Positions 1 through 12,344 are shown, numbered from the stretch's first letter. The stretch is DNA of 64,000 nt from Anopheles merus (GCF_017562075.2 NC_054082.1:14887786-14951785), one strand, 5' to 3'. Notes: generated by a model not told the origin, from the sequence alone. Numbers and translations are program-made.

Positions 1-66
1 TTCCGGCTCCTCGTCCGTCGTGTCGGACGAATCCGTGGCCAACCGTTCCGAGGGTGACGATACCAT
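1..66 (-). CDS. 5' end of an unidentified acidic protein (partial)
   Basis: On the minus strand an ATG at 66-64 sits in a good insect start context (GGCAAAATGG) and opens a frame of 22 codons that runs off the window edge. The residues are Ser/Thr/Asp/Glu-rich and end in DTTDEEPE. Codons are mostly G/C-ending, like the recognised genes here. An in-frame TGA at 114-112 lies upstream with no ATG between, so 66 is the first usable start. The purine-rich stretch upstream on this strand would be 5'UTR. A disordered acidic N terminus is all that can be seen, so I do not recognise the gene. The overlapping plus-strand ORF at 20-220 looks like a shadow. Confidence 0.5.
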   Translation of the reverse strand, partial: MVSSPSERLATDSSDTTDEEPE

Positions 67-402
67 TTTGCCTCGTTTCCTCCTCCTTCTTAGCGAGATG
101 ATTGCGACCGTTCAAGCACTACAACAAACTTCCTGCTTCACTTGTCGATTAAGGCAGCGAATGACCGCACGGCGACAGAGATCGATAACGCTTGCACCAG
201 GCAAAGTCCCAATCGGATGATGATTCAAGAGCGATTAGCAGACGGACGGGAAAAAAGGTACACCCGAAATTGATGATAACATTGTTTTGTGTCATCTGTT
301 TTCATGCGCGTGTGCGTGCGTGTGCGTGTGTGTGCGTGTACTGACATAAGTGGTTGTGTGCGTGTGTGAAGGGCACTGTTTTGACGTTTGCTTTATTTAC
401 AC

Positions 403-1701
403 TAGTGATGTGCTCATTGGAGGGCACCCACGACTCCGATCCGACTCTGGCAAATTCCGTACCTCTAGTTCCTCCCGGAGGCGGAGTGGTCCGGAGTCGC
501 CCGGAGTCGACCGGAGCTGTCCGGAGTCGGAGTTATCCGAAGTCACCCGGAGTCGATCGGAGTGGTCCTGAGACGTTCGAAGTCGGCCGGAGTCGACCGG
601 AGACGGAGTCGTTAGCAGTCAGCAAATGGACAGGTTTTCCCGAATGCAATGCATTCAGAGGCCATTTTCGAATCTACCCGTGAGTCTAATCTTCAAACCC
701 ATGTGCGGCTTTTGTAGACCACTTCAATACCTTTCCAAAACTGTCTTAATCATCACCATCTTAATCATCATCAGTCGTTAGCAGTCGTTCGGAGTTGATC
801 GGAGTCGGTCGGAGTTAACAGGAGATATCCGGTACAGGTATTCTCCTATATACGCTATACGCGATATACGCGATTGTTTCATTTTTACACTTCTTTGAGC
901 AAATTGTACTGATTTGACGCATCAAATATCAATAAAAAATTCCCTTTCGCTCGAATTAAAAAAAAACAAAACATTTTGAAAGGTACAAATTTATAATCCT
1001 TGATGCTCTACCCAAGTACTTCAATGAAGTACTTCGCTCGAATAAAAAAAAAAAACACATTTTAAAAGGTACAAATTTATAATCCTTAATGCTCTACCCA
1101 AGTACTTCAATGAGAGTGCCAAGTGCTTGTCAAAAAGCGCCATAGTTCCGCAAAGTACCCCTTAGTTATCTCTTAATCAGCCACAAAAAGTAGGAGGACA
1201 TCGGAACGATTTTTCGTTAAACAGCATGACTTCAATGCAAAACCATACAACAGTACAGAGGGAAGGAGAAAGCTCTCAAAGCGAGGAAAGCTCCACTGGC
1301 TAGCTATCCCACCAACAGGTGGCGCCACTAGATTTTTTGCTAATTTAACCGTCTGCTAACCGAAGTCTTTTTGCTTTTAGGTTGAGAGCTGGAGTCGTTT
1401 AGAGCCCGTTTAGTGGTCGTTTAGTGGAGTTATGGGCACTTGGGGTGCTTGTTATCAGGCGTTACAATTCGTTGTGTTGTTTTGCCCTTTCCTTTTTGCG
1501 CGTGCACTTCGCTTACAGGCCTTTGTTTCCGGGCATTTCCGGGCGATTCCGAACGACTCCAGATGACTCCAACCGGCTCTGGGCGATTCCGAACGACTCC
1601 CGTTAATGCTGGGCGGTCCTACCTTCTGAAGTTGGTTCCGAAATTATCAGAGTTGGATCGGAGTCGGCTCTGGATTTTAACGGAACTTTACCCAAGATCT
1701 A
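403..1701. repeat. Decamer-repeat element, copy A (decayed, interrupted)
   Basis: This is one of four related elements in the window. The left end (403) reads TAGTGATG and is followed by CGACTCCGATCCGACTC, nearly the same block as in copy B (31034). Degenerate GGAGTC decamers fill 475-620 and 790-830. The right part (about 1530-1690) shares TAATGCTRRGCGGT and GGATCGGAGTYGRCTCYGG with copy B. Between them lies unrelated sequence (834-1530), including a fragment of the MITE family found at 19393 and an 87-bp tandem duplication. The right end and any target duplication are too diverged to fix. The ORFs over the repeats are products of the repeat and not genes. Confidence 0.7.
834..1113. repeat. 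Nested MITE fragment followed by an 87-bp tandem duplication
   Basis: From 834 the sequence begins TACAGG and contains TTGAGCAAATTGTACTGATT followed by TGACGCATCAA, matching the interior of the TA-flanked MITE at 19393-19757; its right end is missing. Directly after it a unit beginning TTCGCTCGAAT occurs twice, at about 946-1032 and 1033-1113. Both copies share GGTACAAATTTATAATCCTT and GCTCTACCCAAGTACTTCAA with few differences. This is best read as an insertion into repeat copy A followed by a local duplication. Confidence 0.65.
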
Positions 1702-2459
1702 TTAAGGAGAACAGGTCGATGCAAAGCCCGTTGTTAGGTTGCCATTTTTAGCACGCTTTTGACAGTTTCATGAAAAAGTGTTTACAAACAAACGGCTAAT
1801 AGTTAACGCGCAAAAGTGGACGAATTTACTATTAGGATGGTTATATTGGTTAAATTTCTTGCGGTCAATCACTTCTGGAGCATAAAGGAGAAGTAATTGC
1901 AGTCTACTCTGTATTCAGAAACATTGTTAACCTTTTTCATTGTTTGCCATTCCGTGACCACAAACCACTACCGTTAGCAACGGTCCTGCTGGAAAAACGA
2001 AATGTTTAACATGTTCAACTGGGTTAAAGAAGTCCTTTTTACTTTCAATTGAACACTGATAGTAAAATGAAACATCCAATCGACACACACTGGTACAATA
2101 TGCATACCGTCATTTACTTATAATCCGGCTACGAATGATAAATGAGATCCTTGGATTGTATCAGTCATGCAATTTCTAATTGGATTCTAATTCTTCAAAT
2201 ATTCTAACAGTAATTGAATGTAAAATGCTGAACAAAACTCTCATTCACCCCATAGCAACGTCCATCGCTAAACATAAACAATGTTCACTTTAACTGTCAA
2301 AATTTTCCCATGGCTTTCTGTCAATTTACTCTAAGCGCTTCGACCTGTTCTCTTTCAAGGACCTTGACTTTACCCATCACTAAATTAACGCACCCTTCGC
2401 ACAGGGAGGCCATGAAAGCGTAGAACGCGTTCTTTTCAAATCAAAAAACCAAAAACATT
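1702..2459. other. Intergenic, nothing recognised
   Basis: AT-rich sequence with no coding-like frame, splice pattern or structured RNA that I can support. Confidence 0.5.
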
Positions 2460-4059
2460 CATTTTTGGATTTTTATTTCAACAGTTCATTTGTGATTCTT
2501 TATTTTATTTCCTTCATCATCGTTCGCCGCAAAACATACTTGTTTTTTTTGTGTTGTTTCTAGCAAAATACTTGTGTGTGTGTGGTTGTTTTCTTTTTCG
2601 TTTTTTTTGGTACAATCCCTATCCTGTCCCTTCGAACAACACGTTTCATACCGGCGCGCACTTTTTTCTTCTGTCACACTTTTTGTGTCTATCACGTTCG
2701 ATAATGGTTCCAGCACATTTGTTCTCACTTACATCCTTACGCCCTCTTTCCTAAAATACCGCTTACTCATACCGAAACTCATGCTAACGAAATCCGTTAA
2801 GATAGTCTATATAACAACGCAATAACTTACAGGATTACCAAAAACAAAAAAAAGCACTACAAACTTAAATGCAACTTCTACTACACGATACCTGCTACAA
2901 ACGACCAGAAAAAATGGGGGGGAAATGCACACACACACGCACACACGCTTCTGTCTTCGAATGAAGTGAGTGTGCGAGACCTCTTTGTGGGCCATTTAGC
3001 CGCGTGTGTGCGCGGGGTAACGAAAAAGCTTAGCATACAATTATTCTCCTAATCTGGTTAACTGATTGCGCGCGTATCGCAAATGCCTTCAGAGGGGTAG
3101 TGAGGGAGCAAAACGCACTATCAACGAATGGAAAAAAAGCACAACTAAACTATTGCTGAAGCGAATCTTCACTTCCGAAGACTAGAATTCAGTGATAACA
3201 CAAAACGTAGGACAAACGAAAGAAACTAACATTACCTAACATTACCCACCCGCAGAAGCTAAGCGTCTGCGTTATTTGCTCGCTTGCAGAAACAATACTA
3301 GACACGTGTAAGGTATAGGTGCCATCTTTAAGAGGGACATTGTTCTGTTTTTTTGTTTTGCAAAGCGATTTCCTCCCCCAACTGGCCCTCGGTACAATAC
3401 TTCCACTTATCACTTATGTTCGCTTGTTGCACCCAAATACATCGAGCGTCAAATTCACCTTTTGTGCAGCGCGTTTTGGGCAGCACTCCCTCTGGAGATC
3501 CCCCCGACATTAAGTAAGTGTGCGCAAATGTGTACGTGGTTTCGTCCGTTTTTTTTACAACCCACCAGGCGCATGAGAATTGTCATGATCGTGTTACCGT
3601 CCTCACACACCAACCGAAGACGACGCAGGCGTAAGAGAATGCGCACCTACACTTTGGCTTAATAAACTAATAAGTTAGCGTACAAACTAAACCGAGCAGC
3701 GACCTTATTCTTCTGTCGAATTGTTTTCCCTTTTTTTTGGTAAGTTTTTCGTTTCGTCGTTACGCGCACCCTAACACTCACGTATCTTAATCGTAATGCG
3801 TATGAGAAGCTATTAGGAGTTTGTGTGTGCCTTTTTCTTTACCGCATTGATGCAATTAAGCACTTTTCAGTCACTTGGTATTCCACACCCCGACGTCAGA
3901 AAAGGTAAAAATAAAAACGAACGCCTAGCCTCGCGCCATTGCATCGGAACGGGGAAGACAGGGGAATAGAAAGACAGGACAGGACAGGGGGAGTAGGAGA
4001 AAGGAAGTGAAGCAGAAGCTACTTTCCGGTGGGGACATGTGCACCACACTGGCCACCGA
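2460..4059 (-). other. Probable 3'UTR of the spermine oxidase-like gene
   Basis: This stretch follows the stop codon on the minus strand and has no plausible coding frame. AATAAA-type hexamers on the minus strand (TTTATT on plus) occur at 2472-2477, 2499-2504 and 2504-2509. The plus strand just left of them (about 2440-2465) is CA-rich, so the transcript would be U/G-rich there, as expected downstream of a cleavage site. I saw no such hexamer nearer the stop codon. The 3'UTR would be about 1.55 kb. It contains short CA runs and homopolymer tracts. Confidence 0.4.
2472..2509 (-). terminator. Candidate poly(A) signals for the spermine oxidase-like gene
   Basis: Three AATAAA hexamers on the minus strand (2477-2472, 2504-2499, 2509-2504) are followed by a T/G-rich stretch. 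They are placed by sequence only. Confidence 0.4.
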
Positions 4060-6343
4060 CTAATCGAGCGCAATGCCCTGAATCCACGAGCTAAGATCGC
4101 TACTGTCCGATTCCATCACAATCTCCTGCGGAGAGTCGGGCGTCAGCAGGATCTGGGCCGCCGTTCGACCGCTCAGGTAGGCACCGTGCACCGTCGAGTA
4201 GAAGTTCGCGTGCGTATGCTCACCGGCGAACATTACCGAGGGCTGAAAAAAGAAAAGGGGAAAGGAGCAGCATTAAACACCGAAGTGCCGAGCGTTCCCG
4301 TTCCCGCACTACCTTCGATTGATGAGGGCTGGAGTAGAGCGGCTGGGCAATGTTGTCGATATCGTCCTGCGACGCACCGACAGCAATGGCCGTGTACGAG
4401 CCCCGACTAAACGGTTGCTTGCGCCAGCTGGTACACACACAGCGTTTCGGTTTCGGCACGAACGGGTCCTTCAGAAACTGGCGCAAAATGTCCGTACACC
4501 GTTCGGCCACGATCTCGTGCGAGAGCGTCTCCATGTATTCCGCCTCCCGGCCCGATATCCAGCCGAGCAGCAGCGTGTCGGAAACCTTCGAGAAGGAGTA
4601 GATCTTTTTGTACCAGTTGTCCTTCAGCCACTGCCCGTCCCGCTCCCTTCCGTCGGTCGGCTGGTGCCCTTCCCCGTCATCCTCCTGCTGCTGCTCCCAC
4701 AGTAGCATGATTTCGCTGATGGTCGCGTTCAGGAACGGCCGATCGTACTCGAGAAATATCTTGTCCACCGTGCCAAACAGTAAGCTGTCGATCGATTCCA
4801 CCTTGTACCGGGGCAGCGCCGGCACGAACAACGTTTCCGCCTGCTCCTTCAGCACCCCCAGCGGCAGGGTACAAATCACATGGTCCGCCTCGTAAATGGC
4901 TCCATTCTCGCACTCCACCACCACGTTGGCGGTGGAGCTTTTGATGCGCCTGGCCGCCTCCTCGCCCGCCCGGCGCTCTTCCTGCGTCGGTTCAGCACCG
5001 CCCGCCCCCACCGGCACCTCCGTGACGGTTCGATCCGAATCGTCCGACTCGTTGCCATCGTTCTCCTCCTCCTCCTCCTCCTCATCCTCCTCCAGGATCG
5101 TGTCGGTCGCGCCGGCGGCAGCCGCACCGCCAGCGCGCCGGGTCGCTTTCCGCTTCCAGTGGATGCGCCGCACCGGGCACGACAGGACGATGTTTTCGTT
5201 TGGCAGATTGTCACACAGCGGTTTCAGGATGGAGCTGTACCCGGACGGCAGCACGATGTTGCCGCCCTGCAGCTCCGTGTAGCTGCCCAGCTCGAGCAGA
5301 TCGATCTCGTCCATGCTGTGGCACCCGGTGATGCACGTTTCGCGCTTCAGCAGACAGTCGAAGATGAGCTTGCGCAGGTGCTTCTCCTTCGCACAGTCGA
5401 CCCCGTCCAGGTACAGCTCCACCTCCAGGTTGATGTGCTCGCCGACGCTGTGTATGTCGGGCGGTGGCAGGTACTGGCACAGGAAGTACTCCTCGCAGCG
5501 CCGCAGAAAGCACACGTACGCTTCGTAGATTTCCTGCAGTATCTGGAACGGCACCTGCTTGCCGTCCTCCGTCGCGGCCACCACCTTGTGCGGCTTCGGT
5601 ATGTTGATGATGCTGATCAGCCCGTGCTGCATCGCTAGCTCGAACATTGGGTTGCCAAGGACACCGTGGATCCAGTTCGCACCGAGCTCGATCTGTCGAC
5701 GGAAAGGCAAGAGAAATCGATACATTGTATTGTTTCATTATTATTATTTGAGCCCTTTAGCATTTTCGACCGATTATTTGCACCCTTTTGCAATCGTATC
5801 TGTTGTACAGCGACAACTGCACCGAATCGTTATCACCAAGTTTCAACAAAGAAGAGAGAGGAAGAGAAAAAAGTAACAAACTGATATTGCAATCTAATCC
5901 GCGCAACGTACCGAAATCATCATCACCTCCCCTTTCGAAAGGTGCATTTGATAAATAATCGATACACCGGGAGCCCCCAAGGGCCCCGACTTACATAAGT
6001 AGGCCGGGACGGGAAAATGCAACAAACACCAACAACACACGCATCAACTCCCGCGCCACATCCTGTGGCTTTATCTGGCGGATGTGTTTACGGTGGGAGG
6101 CGGCCGCATCTTTATGCTCACCTTTTGCGATCCCATATCGATCGACACGATGCGACCGCCGACACGGTTGCGCCCTTCGAGGATGAGAAAATCCGTGCAG
6201 CCGTTCTTTGCCAGGTGGTTCGCGGACGACAGGCCTGCCATTCCGGCGCCCACTATGATCACTTTGTGCTTGCGCTTCTCCTTGCTGCTCATCGTTTCGG
6301 CCGTCTGATCGGTGCTGGTGGTCGCTGTCCCATCCTCACTCAT
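4060..6343 (-). CDS. Flavin-containing amine oxidase, spermine oxidase type
   Basis: Three exons: 6343-6122, 5692-4313 and 4242-4060 (stop CTA on plus at 4060-4062), with introns of 429 and 70 bp bearing consensus ends (AAG/GTGAGC, CAG/ATC; AAG/GTAGTG, CAG/CCC). They join in frame to 594 residues. The family oxidises spermine or related polyamines with FAD and O2, giving an aldehyde and H2O2. Visible motifs are VGAGMAGL (residues 31-38, dinucleotide-binding fold), RVGGRI (60-65), GANWIHG (78-84, formed across intron 1), GWISGREAEYMETL near the C-terminal third, and MFAGEHTHANFYSTVHGAYL (FAD contact) in the last exon. An inserted segment near residues 255-328 is highly acidic; vertebrate spermine oxidase has a variable insert at the same place, which favours SMOX over acetylpolyamine oxidase. 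No C-terminal peroxisomal SKL is present. Substrate is inferred. The ATG at 6343 is preferred; an in-frame ATG at codon 18 is possible. Confidence 0.93.
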
Positions 6344-9300
6344 GACTAGTATTCCACTGTTTTTCACGCGTTTTCCCAAGAGCCACACACACACACACAC
6401 GCGAACTGAGGATGTGGAATGGGGCAAGTTTTCACACCTCAGCTGAGAGAGAGCTGTGTTCGTCTTGCTTCACTTCGCGTCCTCCCCCCTCCCGACGAGG
6501 GAAGGCTAAAGGCCGGGCGAAAAGGACACTTCCGGCGGAACGGGCGTTCGGTAGCTGGTGTCGCCTTTGGGCGGGGGGCTTACAGAATTACGGACGAGCA
6601 AACCATTCGTGTGCACACACGCTCACAAGCACCACCGTGACCACTTTCTCGGCAAAGAAAACAACAACAGAGAGTGCAACACTCTTTTTTTTCTTCCTTC
6701 TCTGGTCGCTGTCATAATGTGACAATCAAAACAATTAAGGCGGAGCTACACCACGTACGGGTGGTGAGTTGTTGTTTGGGCCGGCGCATGTGGTGAGTAG
6801 AGGGCGCTGCACGCAGCCGATCGTTTTTATCGTGCGCGTTTCAAATTGACGGTTAAATTGACGTTGAATGAAAATATCATTTTCTTTCGGTTAAAAATAC
6901 ATTTGATATTGTTAGAAGATTCTATTAACCATTAAACATCGCCATTTATGGCATTGCCAATCTAAAATAGACAATAATTAATATATAAATTCTATTTTTT
7001 TGCTTCAATTTTCAAATAATACCCACCAAAGTTTCAAAAATAAACCTGAATTCCTGACCATTACTTATCAAAGCGTACAGAATTTCTCTCACAAACAATC
7101 GTGCTGCTTAAGAAAAACAGCATTCCAACCCACCTTCGCTGCGATTGGAATTCACAACATTTCTAATTTTCACAAAAAGGGAAAACATCCTACAGAAGAT
7201 ACCCCTCGCGTATGTGTATGAAAACTCCATTATGCGAGTAGCACGCTTCGCTCAAAAGCTGAGCTAAACATACAACATCAACAGCCGAGAACGCGTGCAC
7301 ACTGCTTTAGTGTGTGGGTTTCGAATGAAGCTCCCAGGATAAAAATAAGTCCAAGACGTGTTGAGGAAGTAAGAAACCCCAATGGCACAGAAAGGGGGCT
7401 GGGGGGCGAAGAGGGAACACGAAAGAAATAGAACAACACGTCACAGCAGATGGTGAAAGATCTACGGAAAGAGAAAGAGATAGAAAAAAGGAAAGAGAGG
7501 ATTGCCAGAACCAAGCAGCCAATGGCCGCATGACAAAGCCGCAAAAATCGTGAAGCCAAAAATAAACGACGAAATGTTCGTTGAACGTCGCACCAACAAA
7601 AAAAAAAAACCAAACGGCCAAGCGGCACCGTGGAAGTAGAAGCAGCAGTGGGTAGTCGACGCATATTGCAGTGCTGCTAGCCTTCTGCAGCTAGCGGTAG
7701 TAGCGGTGGGAAGAGTAAAAGTAATTGGAGCACAGGCACGGCCGTCGGCAGCATCATCATCAGCATCATCGGCGCACGGGCAGACACGTTGTAACAGAAA
7801 ACGGGAAAACAACGCAACCGAAACAGTGCGCTAACCCTGTGCGAGAGGAGGCCAAGTCCAGTATCGGCGATCGCTAGCGAAAGCGAAGAAGAAGAAGAAG
7901 AATACCATCCAGCCCCGGCAGCAGCTCGGGATGCATCATCCGGGAAGGCGGTAGCGGCGGTGACGGTTTCCATCTCTTCCTTGTACTACTTCTCTTCCAT
8001 CTGTGGTTACTTTGATCCCGGGTTGCATCTCTTCACATAGCGCGCGTACGAAACGCTATGTGATGTCTGTTCTTTGGAGCATCGTGCATCGGCTAACCCC
8101 CCCCCCCCCCCCCCCCCACGAACTCCCAACCGTTTCCACCCTCATTGGTGCCTGTGTAAATGGCACACACAGCTGGTTCTTCTCGCACCGTACAGAGTCG
8201 CGCACACTCGCCTGAGACCACAATAACCTGAAAACCTTCGACTACCTTCTCCGCTTTCGGGCGTTGCTGGCGTGTTCGCTCGGTTTGCGCATCGTAGAAA
8301 CGTGACGCCAGATGACTTGCGAGCGTACGCCGAATTCTACCAGCGACAACCACATACACACACGCACGTAAACATTCAGTGTCAGAAACGAATTTAATGT
8401 TTCTGTCTGATTCCGGTTTGAAGTTGTCACCGGAAATGGGAAATGCTACGTGTCCGCGCTACTGATGAAGGAAATGTCGATGAAGTTCAAAAGCAGCGCA
8501 GAGCAGTAGTATGCTTGTGGATGCGTTTTATGATAGCGCTAAGTAATCTTGGTGCGCTAAATTATACAATTTTGCATATATTAAAAAAACTCCCCCACTT
8601 TCTATTTATTTCTCAAAGCATCTCATTCCAGCAGCAAAAGAGCCGCCGGGGAGTTGCTGGCGAAGAGCGCTATTTAATAGCAAATTTATTATCTAAACTC
8701 ACGCACAAAACCACCATACCGTACCGTTGTTGAGGGTCAAACACGTTTGTTTCATTTCGTTCGCAAATCGTTCCGAAAGCCAGAACGCCCATTTGTTCGG
8801 GACCGTTTCGGGGGCGTTCGATAAAGAAAATAATTAACACACCAGCCGGTCTGGGTTTGCTGGCCCCGGTCTGTTTATCAGATATTACCGACGATGGGGA
8901 GCATTCTGGTCGGGGCCAGTGGTTACTACTACTAAATGTAGGTGTTTTTTGTTTGTTGTTTGCTGTACAAAGTTTACAATTTCAACCCCACGTGGTCCTA
9001 CAATTGCAGGTGCAGGACCCGGGGAGGGAATGTTTAGGTGTGTATGTGTGTCTTACGGTGGAGGATGAGATTTGAATCATTTCCAAGCACCGTGGCAGGC
9101 CGTTGTTTAAAGGGGAAATCTATTTTCCGACGGAAGGCGTGCATGAGTGTGTGTGCTTTGGGATGCTGCTCTATACACATCTATACTGACTATTTTTTTA
9201 CAAAATGCTAATGGGTTAGACATTTTTTACTGCCTTTTTAAACATTAACAATTTTTTCTGTAATAGACCTCAGATTCTACGATCGCTGCTACGCTTTACG

Positions 9301-10025
9301 GACTGTGGGCGCTTCTTTTATGATGCAAATGTACATAAGGTAAGAATTTAGTGTTTGGTGTTGATGGTATACATTGATTACCATTTGGATTTTGAAATTA
9401 TTGAACGACTTTTTACTTAGATTATTATACGCTAGTCATTATTAAACCACTATTAATAGGGAATATTTCATGATTACATGAAGTGAAAAATAGTGGAAAT
9501 AATAGTTAAACTCCCCTGCTTTCCACGCTCCCGTAGGTGTAAAGAAATGAATTTTATATTCTAATTCTATTTATTCTAGTTTTACTAACTTTTTACGGTA
9601 TTTCATGAGCTCCACATTTTTTTACCCAGGTGGTCGTATGCAACTGATTGCAAAAACTAAAACACTGACGTGGCGTTACAAAAGAATCCCACACGAAAGA
9701 ACAGGTGTAGCACATTATGAAATCATTCCATACGTTTTAAAATCAACACAAAATATGTGAGAAGTGGATAACATACAGTGAGTCTTTAGAGTTGAACGAG
9801 AATTCCAAAAAAGAAGGTCTGACACTTTAAGTCGCATTAGTAAGTAAGAAGTCACCATTAGTAAGTAAATCACTGTGGAGATGGCGCTAGTGTTCAATAT
9901 ATATTTGTGTGAATTATTGGAACAAAATCGAATTTATATTATAGAATTAGAAATGAAATCGTATCGTTTTATTTAAAATCGCAAACTTAATACATATTGG
10001 TCACCTTTTTGAAAATATTAATGTA
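6344..10025. other. Upstream region of the amine oxidase; no gene supported
   Basis: The first few hundred bases on the minus-strand upstream side would hold the 5'UTR and promoter of the amine oxidase. I see no clear TATA box or initiator. Minus-strand ORFs at 7278-7973 lie in GA/CT-rich low-complexity DNA and lack coding character. A run of 22 C occurs at 8097-8118. The rest is AT-rich with nothing recognised. Confidence 0.4.
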
Positions 10026-10325
10026 CAGTGGGACGCCTTTTATCCGGCTGTCCGTGTATCCATGTTGTTGAGAAAAGGCAGGTCAATACAAAGGCGACAT
10101 TGCGTGTTGAGGAGAACACTTGAAAAAAAAAACTCCTTATCATTGCACATTGTCATAACAAAAATTCATGGCAGATTTTATATATTTTTTAGTTTTTTAC
10201 AAAATATAACAAAGATTCCATAAATAATTCTTGTTACAAATGTAGTTGGACCGATTATCCGTGTTATTTGAGTAATCGGGCGAGGTCGAGGCACCCGATG
10301 AGCCCGGATAAACGACGTTCCACTG
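10026..10325. mobile_element. Non-autonomous pogo-like MITE
   Basis: The ends are inverted repeats: 10026-10047 starts CAGTGGGACG and contains TTTATCCGG; 10325-10304 on the opposite strand starts CAGTGGAACG and ends TTTATCCGG. They match at 19 of 22 positions. TA precedes the left end (10024-10025); the right flank is AG, so one target copy has mutated. At 300 bp without coding capacity this is a MITE of the TA-inserting Tc1/mariner/pogo group. CAGTGG...TTTATCCG ends are typical of pogo-like elements (family knowledge). Confidence 0.8.
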
Positions 10326-11954
10326 AGTTCAAATATGGTCATAGCAGGCTATGAAAGAATCTGGTTGCCATACAGTTTGCTGCACACAATCGATACTACA
10401 TCGATATGTCCAATTGTCTCTTCACGGATGCAGAGCAAGGTTAGAGTGTAGGCCTACTGAGAATACTGAAGTAGAAACAATCTCGCGAGTGAAGCAAACA
10501 AACGCAGAAGAAAGCATGATTCGCCGGTGCCTGTTCGCAGCGGGTGAAGCAAATTGTGCATCAAGAACAATAGCGACAACTCCAAAAGCCAAAACTTGAA
10601 AATGAATCCCCAGCAACCCAGCGCACCAAGGAGTGCAATAGAAATAGAAACTGAAACACGGTACAGAGAGTAAAGGTAAACGGCACGGTAGATTTGTATC
10701 TCTAGAGGCAAACAGAGTCAGTGTAGGATTTGTCTATATGTGTGTGTGTGTGTGTGGGAATGGTATAAATAAACATTAGAATCCAAGCACTCCCGCCGTC
10801 AGCACTACGAACAAAAACGTGCCAGAAGTTAAAAACCGCGTCATTGTGTGTGAGCATCAGCGGGGAGATCGCCGCCGAACGGTACGGGCCGAAGGAGTCG
10901 GAGTCGGTGGGTGGGTGTGTGTGTGTTGGTGCGAATGTTTGAAGCTAGAAGCGCGTCGCTATATGGGCGGTAGTGGAGCCAAAGAACGCTAAAATAAACA
11001 GCTAAACCACACACATTACACGAAACCGTTTCCGATATCGTGCCCGGCTCGAGCAGCCGCTGCGTGAAAAGATCTCTCCAACGCGGACATACACATCCAG
11101 CCATACGCCAGCGGAATGGAATGGTCTCCCGGTCCGGTGCGGGAATGAGAATTCCGGCTGGTTAACAATTTCGCACAACAAAAAAGACAACGCGCGTGTG
11201 TGCACGAGAAGAAGCCAATTGATGTAGGCGCAGGAACGAAAGCAGAACAACAGCTCACTCGCCCCAAACCCGGCACACACTAGCTGGCCACTAGGGCCGG
11301 ATTTGTTCGGGCGCGCTGTTGCCAATGTTTTTTGTTGAGCGATGTGGAAAGAATTTCGCTTTTGCTTTGGCCTTCTTTGCATTTCGGGAGAGACGACAGC
11401 GGCTGAACGGCGACACCGTCACTTACCATCTTCCGTTCCCGGCGTTTGCTCAAGCAACAAGAACCGGTTATGTGTACTATGTCTATGTGTCTGTGTGTGT
11501 TATTGCTGTTTTTTTTTGCTGCTACTGCAGGACGCACGGTTTGCGGAATATTTATTCTCCGGCCGGGTCGATCGTCGCTTCTTGTAAGCCCAGGTCATGA
11601 TGTGGCCGATCGAAACCGGATCGAGTCCAGTAAGTAGGTGTGTGTGTGTGTGTATACGTTGGTAAAATGGAGATGCTGGGAAGGAAAAATTGGAAATCGC
11701 ATGACAGTGTTGTAGGGTATAGAAAATATTGAGAACTTTCCAGCACGCATATCGTGTGGGAGAAGAGTATAATGAGAAATTGAAGATTTTTGATACCAAC
11801 CATTGGCTGAAAAGCCAAGATTTCAAATTCACAAAGGTTCCTGAAACTGCAATGAATTATGAAAATGCTTCAAAACTGCCAGAAAAAACTCTCAATCCAA
11901 GGGCGGGTATTTAGTATTGCAATTCTGAATCTCTTGCGCTCGAGTCTGCAGGTA
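10326..11954. other. No gene supported
   Basis: Mixed sequence with GT microsatellites near 10739-10755, 10910-10925 and 11640-11650. Several overlapping ORFs on both strands (10841-11637) have no consistent codon signal or recognisable domain. Confidence 0.35.
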
Positions 11955-12118
11955 CACTACTGGACACAAAAATAGAAGAAAAAAATGTTTTGTTTGTGTA
12001 TTGTTTTTGGCTCAATGCGTGCGCTAGTTGTGTCATCGGCAAGAGTGCGAGGCGTACATTTTTTTTTTAATTTTAAAAGAGACTTTGAGCCTTTCGGCTT
12101 CATTCGCCTGCGAGGCGT

Positions 12119-12255
12119 ACTGAAGTTGCAATCGCCGATTTTTGCCTTATATACTCTCATCCGAGGTGCGACACTCAACTGAGTTACGAGTGCCGATAGC
12201 GTTTCGCTGCAGTATAAAACGAGAGCCAAGCCGTTTTGCGCTTCATTCTTCAGTG
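12119..12255. promoter_or_regulatory. Divergent TATA/initiator promoter pair inside the Tc1-like element
   Basis: Plus strand: TATAAAA at 12213-12219 is followed by TCATTC (initiator consensus TCAKTY) with the A at 12245, 32 nt from the TATA start; a second TCAGTG lies at 12250-12255. Minus strand: TATATAAG at 12153-12146 is followed by TCAGTA with the A at 12121, again 32 nt. The two predicted starts lie 124 bp apart and point outward. The plus transcript would have a 5'UTR of about 100 nt before the ATG at 12345. The minus transcript meets only a very short ORF. Spacing is measured from the sequence; promoter activity is inferred. Confidence 0.55.
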
Positions 12256-12344
12256 AAGAGGCGAAAGAACTCCGCACGAGCCAAAGCCTCTATAAACAAT
12301 TCCAACAACAACATTTCTGTTAAAAAAAAATCCCCAAAATAATC

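Noticed and set aside
4880..5638. 252-codon plus-strand ORF
   Set aside because: It is antisense to the main exon of the amine oxidase, whose motifs and splice sites establish the minus strand.
8097..8118. Long homopolymer C tracts here and at 44.3, 47.8 and 53.97 kb
   Set aside because: Such tracts occur by slippage and are prone to sequencing length error; no function is supported.
11957..12277. 106-codon minus-strand ORF in the Tc1-like element
   Set aside because: It spans both predicted promoters and starts upstream of the minus-strand initiation site.
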